Below are positions 17,563 to 24,192 of a stretch of 64,000 nucleotides of DNA, in pieces. The DNA is from Halobellus rarus (GTDB lineage: Archaea > Halobacteriota > Halobacteria > Halobacteriales > Haloferacaceae). The number at the start of each line of letters is the position of its first letter. Position 1 is the stretch's first letter. The DNA is taken from contig NZ_JANHDI010000008.1 of NCBI RefSeq assembly GCF_024494595.1, forward strand, positions 185,527-249,526, written 5' to 3'. The notes beneath the pieces are model-generated. The model saw only the letters and a list, made by a program, of their open reading frames with translations. It was not told where the DNA came from and searched no databases. The translations under genes and the position numbers were made by a program.

Positions 17563-18261
17563 CTACGGAAGCAGCGTTCCGGCGCTTTGCGCTACGAAGA
17601 GAACTCCGAAGCCCGCGAGAACGACGGCGCTGACGCCCGCGACGATCGGCGCGAAGGCGTCGACGCGCCGTTCGGCACCGACGAGCGCGGCCGGGAAGCC
17701 GGTGATCCAGAGCGTGATCCCGCCGAAGAAGCCCGCGATGAGCGCCGGCGACCCGGTGTCGACGACCACGATCCCCGCCAGCGACTCGCCGACGTACGGC
17801 GTCTGCGCCAGGACGTCGAGCGTCCCCGGCCGGAGCAGTCCGACGCCGATCGTGAGCCAGAAGAGGATCTGATAGGGGTTCGTGAGCGCCAGCACGAACG
17901 CCTTTCTGAACCCCGTCCCGACGCGGGGGTCCTCGGCGTCCGTGGCCCCGCCCCCGGCCGTGAACGACGACCGGACGTCGGTGGCGGCGCCGTAGGCGAA
18001 ATACAGCATCAACACGCCACCCAGGCCGATCATCACCGCGCGGACGAGCGGGAACCGCTCGACGAACGTGACGACGCCGAGCAGCGCGAGCACGAAGAAG
18101 ATCCCGTCGGCGGTCATCGCCCCGAGGCCGGCCTTGAACCCCGCGATCCACCCCCGGAGCACGCTCTCCTCGGCGATGATCGCGTTCATCGGCCCCGGCG
18201 GAGCCGCGAGTGCGACCCCGAAGACGATGCCGGCACCGAGCGTCGCGACGAGACTCGTCAT
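17563..18261 (-). CDS. LysE/RhtB-family exporter
   Basis: 232 residues with six predicted transmembrane segments. The family signature AAPPGPMNAIIAEESVLRGW near residues 18-37 (usually PGP-x-N) and GFKAGLGAMTADGIFF are clear, as is the ALTNPYQILFW loop. Such proteins export amino acids or, in some branches of the superfamily, metal ions. It lies in the same direction as, and 78 bp after, the GDT1-type gene and the SirR regulator, so a role in metal homeostasis is possible but unproven. Confidence 0.85.
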   Translation of the reverse strand: MTSLVATLGAGIVFGVALAAPPGPMNAIIAEESVLRGWIAGFKAGLGAMTADGIFFVLALLGVVTFVERFPLVRAVMIGLGGVLMLYFAYGAATDVRSSFTAGGGATDAEDPRVGTGFRKAFVLALTNPYQILFWLTIGVGLLRPGTLDVLAQTPYVGESLAGIVVVDTGSPALIAGFFGGITLWITGFPAALVGAERRVDAFAPIVAGVSAVVLAGFGVLFVAQSAGTLLP

Positions 18262-18339
18262 CGAGCGGACAGAGGGCGAGCGGTGAGAAAAATGATCCGA
18301 AGCCGAGCGGACGACTGGACCAACGCGTCGCCGCGGTGC

Positions 18340-19050
18340 TCAGACAAGTCCGGCCGCGGCGGCGCTGACCGCCTCGATGAACGCCTCCCAGAGCGAGAAC
18401 CCGGTGAAGATAGAAAGCACCGTATCCGCCCCGAAAAACGCGAAGAGCGCCGCCGCGGCGAAGTGCGCCTTCCGCATATCCACCCGGTGGGCGAACGTGT
18501 GGAAGAAGTACGCGTTCGCGAGGCTGATCGGGATGATCGCGAGCATCTCGCCGAACCAGATCGCCGACGTCGCGCCGTACTGGACGGCCAGGCCGATCGT
18601 GATCAACTGCGTCTTGTCGCCGAACTCGCCGGTGACCATCATCACGAAGATGGGGAGAAAGCCGCCGAACGACCCCGAGTAGCGCTCCAGCGGCTCCGGG
18701 AGGTCCAGCGCGGCGAGGTCCGCGAAGCCGCCGTCGGTCTCGGTCGACGCGGCCGCGGTCGTCTCCGTCCCCGCCGAGGGGGCCGAGCGGTACAGGAGCA
18801 CGGCGAACGCCAGAAAGAGCGCCGCCGTCACCGCGTCGAGAACGACGGGCGGCAGCGCCGCCTGCAGCGCCCGGCCGAAGAGGATCTCGACGGCCGTCCA
18901 CCCGGCGAAGGCGGACCCCGCCGCCGCGACGACCACCTTCGGGTCGTACCGCGTCGAGAGCCCGGCGATGATGAACTGGACCTTCTCTCCGGGGAGGACG
19001 GCCAACTGGGCGACGAAGGCGACGATCAGGATTTCGAGGTACGTGCTCAC
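18340..19050 (-). CDS. GDT1/TMEM165-family cation transporter
   Basis: 236 residues in two halves of three helices each, the UPF0016/GDT1 layout. The second half carries the family motif E-x-G-D-K-T intact (VTGEFGDKTQLITIGLA). In the first half the equivalent site reads VLPGEKVQF, without the leading Glu and with Glu for Asp. Family members move Mn2+ or Ca2+ out of the cytoplasm, often against protons. Its start overlaps the stop of the SirR-type regulator by 4 bases (ATGA), so the regulator and transporter are one operon, which points to manganese or a similar divalent metal. Confidence 0.9.
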   Translation of the reverse strand: MSTYLEILIVAFVAQLAVLPGEKVQFIIAGLSTRYDPKVVVAAAGSAFAGWTAVEILFGRALQAALPPVVLDAVTAALFLAFAVLLYRSAPSAGTETTAAASTETDGGFADLAALDLPEPLERYSGSFGGFLPIFVMMVTGEFGDKTQLITIGLAVQYGATSAIWFGEMLAIIPISLANAYFFHTFAHRVDMRKAHFAAAALFAFFGADTVLSIFTGFSLWEAFIEAVSAAAAGLV

Positions 19051-19751
19051 GCGTCGGTCACCTCGGCCCGATCGTCCGGACCGGTTCGCTCGTCGACCGG
19101 CCGGACGCGGATCGCGTCGGCGACGGTGTCCGGAAGGCTCTGTTCGGCCCCCTCACCGGTCCGGACGGTGACCATCCCGAAGGGAGCGACGTCGACGACT
19201 TCGAGGGTCGTGCCCGGCGTGATGCCGGCGTCGGCCAGGTACTCCAGCTCCTCGCGGTCGCGGTCGCTGACGCGGGAGACGACGACGCGGTCCCCGACAT
19301 CGTGGGTCGACAGCGGCGTCGTCTCGTCCTCATCGAGCGGTGCGAGGTCGGCGGAGGGAATCGGGTCGCCGTGCGGGTCGACCGCGGGGTCACCGAGCGC
19401 GGCCGCGACGCGCCGCTCGAACTCCTCGCTGATGTGGTGTTCCAGCGCGTCGGCCTCGTCGTGCACCTCGCTCCAGGAGTAGTCCAACTGCTCGGCGAGA
19501 TACGCCTCCAGCAGCCGGTGGTGGCGGAGCACTTCCAGCGCGACGGTTTCGCCCTCCGGAGTGAGTTCCACCCCCTTGTACTTCTCGCGCGTCACGAGCC
19601 CGCGCTCCTCGAGCGTCCCGAGCATACTCGTCACCGTCGCCGGCGTCTTGTCGAGGGCCTCGGCGACCGCGGATGTGGAGACCGGCGGCCCCGACCGCGC
19701 CTGAATCTCGTAGATGACCTTTAGGTAGTCCTCCATCACGTCGCTCAACAT
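19047..19751 (-). CDS. sirR: DtxR/MntR-family metal-dependent transcriptional regulator (SirR type)
   Basis: 234 residues. Residues 1-60 are the winged helix (MLSDVMEDYLKVIYEIQ, VAEALDKTPATVTSMLGTLEERGLV). The dimerisation and metal-binding domain follows (HHRLLEAYLAEQLDYSWSEVHDEADALEHHISEEF), with the expected Glu/His/Cys-equivalent ligands, and a FeoA-like SH3 domain is at about 165-225. It senses Mn2+ or Fe2+ and represses metal transport genes. A perfect 16-bp palindrome sits 7 bp upstream of the start, consistent with autoregulation. It is the first gene of the operon with the GDT1-type transporter. Confidence 0.93.
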   Translation of the reverse strand: MLSDVMEDYLKVIYEIQARSGPPVSTSAVAEALDKTPATVTSMLGTLEERGLVTREKYKGVELTPEGETVALEVLRHHRLLEAYLAEQLDYSWSEVHDEADALEHHISEEFERRVAAALGDPAVDPHGDPIPSADLAPLDEDETTPLSTHDVGDRVVVSRVSDRDREELEYLADAGITPGTTLEVVDVAPFGMVTVRTGEGAEQSLPDTVADAIRVRPVDERTGPDDRAEVTDA

Positions 19752-19758
19752 ACGACGG

Positions 19759-19774
19759 TTTAGACTAGTCTAAA
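19759..19774. promoter_or_regulatory. Perfect palindromic operator for the SirR/MntR-type regulator
   Basis: The 16-bp sequence TTTAGACTAGTCTAAA is an exact palindrome. On the minus strand it covers positions -8 to -23 from the sirR start, directly after an AT-rich TATA-like element (19776-19783, about -25 to -32). With a leaderless start this is where bound repressor would block transcription. The half-site TTTAG-CT resembles known DtxR-family operators. Likely ligand: the SirR protein with metal. Confidence 0.75.
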
Positions 19775-19855
19775 ACAATAATCTGACGGTGGAAAAACCC
19801 GTCGAGAGGGCTGCGAAACTCGATGACCGGTCCGATTTGATCCTCGCTGGTCGCG

Positions 19856-21028
19856 CTATACTCCCTTGCCCATCAAGTGACTCCGGAGCACATCGGCCGT
19901 CTTCGTGCCCGATTCCGTGTTGAGTACGACGGCGCGGTCCTCGGAACTCAGGACCCCGTCCTCTGCGAGCCGATCGACGGCCGCGAGCGCGACGCCGCCG
20001 GCCGCACCGACCTCCAGTCCCACGCGCTGGGCGGCGAGGACGGCACTTTCCAGGCTCTCTTCGTCGTCGACGGCGACGACGCCGCCGTTCGTCTCCTCGA
20101 TCGCTTCGAGCGCGGCGGCTCCGCCCTTCGGGTCGGTGATCTCTAACTCCCCGACGATCGTGTCCGGCGACCCCCAGGGCTCTACCGAGTCGTTGTCCTG
20201 TTGGTACGCAGTCACGAGGGGCGCACACCCCGACGGCTGCGCGGCGAAGATTCGCGGGAGCGAATCGAGGAGCTCGATCGAACGGAGTTCGCGGAACCCC
20301 TTCGCGACGCCGGCGACGACCTCGCCGGTGCCCGCCGGAACGATCACGGCGTCCGGCCGGACCCACCCTGTGGCTTCGGCGATCTCGAAGGCGACCGTCT
20401 TGATCCCGTCGTGGCGGTACGGGTTGTCGAACTCTTGAAGCGTGTGCCACTCCGACTGCAACTGCTCGTGCAGCGCCGCCTCGGCGTCCGGGTAGCGCCC
20501 GCCCACGACGCGCATCTCCCCGCCGTGGACGTTGATCATCGCCTTGTTCGAGAACGGCGACCGCGAGGGGACGAAGGCGTACGAGCGCAGATCGGCTATC
20601 CCCGCGTACGAGGCGGCGGACTGTCCGGCGTTGCCGGCCGCCGCGAGCGCGACGAGTCCCGCGTCGGCCTCGCGGGCGGCGGTCACCGCCGGGGCGAGCC
20701 CTCGGTCCAGCACCGTTCCCGTCGGGTTCCGGCTCTCGTCCTTGATCGAGAGCGCATCGAGTCCCGCTTCTCCGGCGAGCGACGGGGCCGAAACGAGCGG
20801 CGTCCCGCCCTCTTCGGCCGTGGTCGGTTCCTCGAACGGGAGTAGGTCCGCGTAGCGCCACATCGACGCCGGCGCGTCGGCGAGCGCGCCGTCCGTCCAG
20901 TCGACGGCGTCGTACTCGTAGGCGGCTTCGAGTCTCGCGCCGGCGTCACTCGGTCCGGTCGCCGTCGCGTCGTAGCGCTCGTCGGTCTCGGTGCAGACGA
21001 GTCCGCGGAACGCCGCTGTCGTTTGCAT
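19856..21028 (-). CDS. Threonine synthase-like fold-type II protein lacking the PLP lysine
   Basis: 390 residues with the overall threonine synthase plan: GGTPLVSAP, LSIKDESRNPTG, AAAGNAGQSAASYAG (substrate/carboxylate loop), VIVPAGTGEVVAG (PLP phosphate loop) and a C-terminal VVLNTESGTKTAD. Active enzymes read NPTGSFKDRG, with the Schiff-base Lys in SFK. Here the sequence is NPTGTVLDRG, confirmed from the bases at about 20700-20735, so position 107 is Leu. The phosphate loop is also altered (GTGE instead of GSGG). A classical PLP reaction is therefore unlikely; it may be a regulator, a binding protein or a changed enzyme. The reading frame is intact over full length, so it is not a simple pseudogene. 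Confidence 0.88.
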   Translation of the reverse strand: MQTTAAFRGLVCTETDERYDATATGPSDAGARLEAAYEYDAVDWTDGALADAPASMWRYADLLPFEEPTTAEEGGTPLVSAPSLAGEAGLDALSIKDESRNPTGTVLDRGLAPAVTAAREADAGLVALAAAGNAGQSAASYAGIADLRSYAFVPSRSPFSNKAMINVHGGEMRVVGGRYPDAEAALHEQLQSEWHTLQEFDNPYRHDGIKTVAFEIAEATGWVRPDAVIVPAGTGEVVAGVAKGFRELRSIELLDSLPRIFAAQPSGCAPLVTAYQQDNDSVEPWGSPDTIVGELEITDPKGGAAALEAIEETNGGVVAVDDEESLESAVLAAQRVGLEVGAAGGVALAAVDRLAEDGVLSSEDRAVVLNTESGTKTADVLRSHLMGKGV

Positions 21029-21138
21029 ACCCGGAGTTACGATCCGACGGACAAATCCCTATTCACTCGCCGTCGAGGGACGTCGGTACGTTCGGGAACA
21101 CTCGCAGTCTCTTTGTGTCCACCGAGCGAAAGCCGACT

Positions 21139-22413
21139 ATGGACGGAGAATCCGTCGCGGTCGTCGGCGCGGGACTGGCCGGACTCGTCGCCGCCCGGCG
21201 ACTCGCGGCTTCGGGCGCGGACGTGACCGTGGTAGAGCGACGTTCGACCGTGGGCGGCCGAGTCCGGACCGAGACGCGAGACGGGTTCACGCTCGATCGC
21301 GGCTTTCAGGTCCTTTTCACCGCGTACCCGGCCGTTCGCCGGGAACTCGACCTGGACGCGCTCGACCTCCGGTACTTCCGCCCCGGAGCGGTCATCGCCC
21401 GCCCCGGATCGCGGTCGGTGCTCTCGGACCCGCTTCGTGACCTCCGCGCCGTCCCGGCGTCCGTTCGGAACGCCGAGGTGACGTTGAGCGACAAACTCCG
21501 GACGCTGCTGCTCCGCCAGCACGTCGGCACGCGGACGGAGTCGGAGATCTTTCGTACGACGGACCGATCGATCCGGTCGTACCTCCGCGAGTGGGGCTTC
21601 TCCGAGGACTACGTCGAGCACTTCGTCGCCCCCTTCTACGGCGGGATCACGCTCGACCGGTCGCTGTCGACCTCCAAACGCGTCTTCGAGTACACGTTCA
21701 AGGCGCTCTCCGACGGGCAGATCGCGGTACCCGCGGCCGGAATGCGCGCGATCCCCGACCAGCTGGCCGAGCGCGCGGAGCGTGCGGGCGCGTCGATCCG
21801 CTGCTCCGAACGGGTCCGGTCGGTCCACGATGACGGCGACGACGTCACCGTCGAAACGGACGCGGAGACCCTGGACGCCGACGCGGTCGTCGTCGCGTGC
21901 GATCCGAAGGAAGCGCATCGGCTCACGGACGTCGAATCGGTCCCGCTGGAGGCCCGCGGGTGCGTGACGCAGTACTACCGACTACCGGCCGAAGACGCGC
22001 CGAAGACGGGCCGGAAGATCCTACTCAACGCCGCGGACCCGTCGCCGAACACGGTCGTGCCGATGTCGGAGGTCGCCCCCGAGTACGCCCCGGACGGGAC
22101 GGCGCTGTTCAACGCGACGTTCCTGGGCGAGACCGCTCTCGACCGCGACGCGTCCGCACTCGCGGAGGAGACGCGACTCACCCTGGAGTCGTGGTATCCC
22201 GAACGCGACTTCTCGGCGCTCGAATCGGTCCGGACCCACCGGATCGAGTTCGCGCAGTTCGATCAGCCGCCGGGGGTCCACGAGTCGTTGCCGGACGTCC
22301 GCGCACCGGGTGGGTCGACGTACCTCGCGGGCGACTACACCGCGTGGTCGTCGATCCAGGGCGCGATGCGGAGCGGGCGCGAGGCCGCGCGGGCCGTCGA
22401 GCGCGACCGCTGA
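21139..22413 (+). CDS. FAD-dependent oxidoreductase (amine oxidase / phytoene desaturase superfamily)
   Basis: 424 residues from the ATG at 21139 (MDGESVAVVGAGLAG); a GTG eight codons upstream is the alternative. The Rossmann motif GAGLAGLVAARRLA binds ADP of FAD, followed by Glu of VVERRSTVGGRVRT. The C-terminal FAD closing motif is GSTYLAGDYTAWSSIQGAMRSG. The middle domain (RYFRPGAVI, DKLRTLLLR, VEHFVAPFYGGITLDR) resembles protoporphyrinogen oxidase and carotenoid desaturase relatives. Substrate unknown. No carotenoid or heme genes are adjacent. The start is divergent from the threonine synthase-like gene, with 110 bp between. Confidence 0.88.
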   Translation: MDGESVAVVGAGLAGLVAARRLAASGADVTVVERRSTVGGRVRTETRDGFTLDRGFQVLFTAYPAVRRELDLDALDLRYFRPGAVIARPGSRSVLSDPLRDLRAVPASVRNAEVTLSDKLRTLLLRQHVGTRTESEIFRTTDRSIRSYLREWGFSEDYVEHFVAPFYGGITLDRSLSTSKRVFEYTFKALSDGQIAVPAAGMRAIPDQLAERAERAGASIRCSERVRSVHDDGDDVTVETDAETLDADAVVVACDPKEAHRLTDVESVPLEARGCVTQYYRLPAEDAPKTGRKILLNAADPSPNTVVPMSEVAPEYAPDGTALFNATFLGETALDRDASALAEETRLTLESWYPERDFSALESVRTHRIEFAQFDQPPGVHESLPDVRAPGGSTYLAGDYTAWSSIQGAMRSGREAARAVERDR

Positions 22414-22464
22414 TCCCGGCATTGCCACTGATCCCGGTACCGTCCCTGCCTTTCGCCCGCCCGA

Positions 22465-23268
22465 TCAGAGCATCCGTCGAAACGACCCCAGCGGCGGGAA
22501 CGCGAGCGCCTCCGCTCCGTCCTCGTCGTAGACGACCGGTCGAGCGCGGTCGAGGTCGTCGACGAGCGGCGACAGCAGATCGTCTGGGCGCGCGTCGCTG
22601 ATCTCGACGCCGGCGGCGAGCCGCGAGAACGCGGGGAGCATCAGGACGTCGGCATCGCCGTAGGCGTCGGGGATGTCGAGGAAACAGGGCCGTCGCTGCC
22701 CCTCGATCTCGATCGCCGGGTGATCGTGGCCGATCACGTACCGCTCGGCGTCGATCGACGGCTCTTCGTGGCCGTGACAGACCACGGTTCGCGGGTCGTC
22801 GCTGGCGACGTACGCGTCTCGGACGTCGTCGCGGACCGAATCCAGCGCCGCGTCGTGATTCCCGCGGACGAAGACGGGACTGCTGCCGGCGTCGCGGCAG
22901 GCCGAGACGAGCCGTTCGACGGTCTCCCGGCTGCGCTCTGAGACCGTCCCAAATTGGTGGAGGACGTCGCCGGCGAAGACGGCCGTCTCCGGATCGACCG
23001 TAGTGAGGAGTCCCCGAAGCCGTTCGAGGAGGTCGCGTCGCTCACCGATCGGGTACTCGACGTCGGACGCCTCGCTCCGTCCGATATGGAGGTCCGCGAC
23101 GACGAGCGCGTCCGCTGCCGGGATGAAGACGGCCCGCGGGAGATAGACGACGTCGTCCACGACAGGGGGTACGACCGGCAGGCGCAAATCGGTGACGGCG
23201 GTGGCAGTCGGTCGCGAGGTGGCTGGCGGCAATCGGGAGATAGCGAGCGGCGGCGGCGACGCCTCCAC
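22465..23268 (-). CDS. Metallophosphoesterase (calcineurin-like)
   Basis: 267 residues from the GTG at 23268; the start is uncertain because the first 28 residues from there are Pro/Ser-rich, and a TTG 27 codons downstream is also possible. The metallophosphoesterase motifs are complete: ADLHIGRSEASD (D-x-H), FAGDVLHQFG (GD), FVRGNHDAAL (GNHD), VCHGHEEP and GHDHPAI (GH-H). Short archaeal members of this type are annotated as SbcD-like phosphoesterases or nucleases. It ends 51 bp from the oxidoreductase stop (convergent). Confidence 0.85.
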   Translation of the reverse strand: MEASPPPLAISRLPPATSRPTATAVTDLRLPVVPPVVDDVVYLPRAVFIPAADALVVADLHIGRSEASDVEYPIGERRDLLERLRGLLTTVDPETAVFAGDVLHQFGTVSERSRETVERLVSACRDAGSSPVFVRGNHDAALDSVRDDVRDAYVASDDPRTVVCHGHEEPSIDAERYVIGHDHPAIEIEGQRRPCFLDIPDAYGDADVLMLPAFSRLAAGVEISDARPDDLLSPLVDDLDRARPVVYDEDGAEALAFPPLGSFRRML

Positions 23269-23447
23269 TAGTGAACTCCGAATTGGCGAACAGGTGGCAC
23301 GGCGATCGAGACGGCTGAACCGCCTCTCGGGTCCACGGCGCGGTCGTGCCACACACCTGCGAGACGCGCCGTGACAAGTTTCAACTCACGGGCGGTGTGA
23401 TCTCGTGATCAGATAAAAACGCTCGGGGCGGCTCGCGTCCGACTCGC

Positions 23448-24053
23448 CTACTCCGCGGCGTGCTCTCGGGCGGTCGCGTACGCCTCCTGCAGGCGCTTGA
23501 ACTCCGCCTGCGAGCCGCCGTGATCGGGGTGGACCGACTTCACGCGGTCGCGGTAGGCGTCTCTGACGTCCTCGGGACTCGCCGTCCGGGCGAGGCCCAG
23601 ATGATCGAACGCCTCCCCCACGGGGTCGTCGCTCGCTCGTCTCCGCGATCCGAAGTCGAACTTCGGAACGTCGAAGGGGAGCCGCCGTCCGAGCGCGTGC
23701 ACCGGCATCTCGTGTTCGCACAGGACGGTGTACGTCCCCGCCCGTTCGAGGCGGAAGTACGCCTGCGCGTCGAAGGTGAGCGCGACGTCCCGTTGCGGGA
23801 GGTAGAACTCGACCGTCTCCCCGTCGATCGCGTGATCCTCCGTGAACGGCTCCGAGATAGTGCGAAGGTACTTGCGGATCTCGGTGCGGCGTCGCGCCGA
23901 ACCGTCGACGCGGTGACCCCTCGGTGTGGGCTCGTCGGGGAACATACGACCGCCGATCAGGAACACCCCGGCGACGAAGACGGAGGCGAGGCCACCGCCC
24001 AAGAGACCCAACACGAGCCACGGTGGCAGCGACGCGATCCACTCCGGAAGCAC
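23448..24053 (-). CDS. Membrane-anchored J-domain protein
   Basis: 201 residues. Residues 12-35 form a transmembrane helix (WLVLGLLGGGLASVFVAGVFL). A middle region with a beta-rich FYLPQRDVALTFDAQAYFRLE stretch has no recognised family. The C-terminal 60 residues are a J domain (HLGLARTASPEDVRDAYRDR) with the HPD loop in KSVHPDHGGS, which stimulates DnaK ATPase. It should recruit Hsp70 to the inner face of the membrane. Divergent from ppsA, with 139 bp between. Confidence 0.88.
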   Translation of the reverse strand: MLPEWIASLPPWLVLGLLGGGLASVFVAGVFLIGGRMFPDEPTPRGHRVDGSARRRTEIRKYLRTISEPFTEDHAIDGETVEFYLPQRDVALTFDAQAYFRLERAGTYTVLCEHEMPVHALGRRLPFDVPKFDFGSRRRASDDPVGEAFDHLGLARTASPEDVRDAYRDRVKSVHPDHGGSQAEFKRLQEAYATAREHAAE

Positions 24054-24192
24054 GGTCGAACGAAGGGCATCGGCACTAAAGAAGTTCTCGCCGCGGACTG
24101 TCCTGATTATATACTCGGTTTCGAGTACGTTTTATTCACCGTTGCATTCTTCGGAAAGTACTTTAGGGATATCTGCGGAATTACACACGCTA
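24054..24192. promoter_or_regulatory. AT-rich divergent promoter region of the J-domain gene and ppsA
   Basis: 139 bp with several TATA-like boxes in high-GC surroundings: ATTATATA at about 24106-24113, TTTTATT at about 24130, and CTTTAGG about 30 bp upstream of the ppsA ATG. A short inverted repeat ACTCGGTTTCGAGT lies between them (about 24113-24126) and may be an operator. The last box would give a nearly leaderless ppsA transcript. Confidence 0.45.

Noticed and set aside
16421-18901. An 826-residue minus-strand reading frame covering egsA and further upstream
   Set aside because: Only the last 348 residues (egsA) match a family. The upstream part is Arg/Gly-rich and is the shadow of the LysE and GDT1 genes in another frame, a usual effect of high GC.
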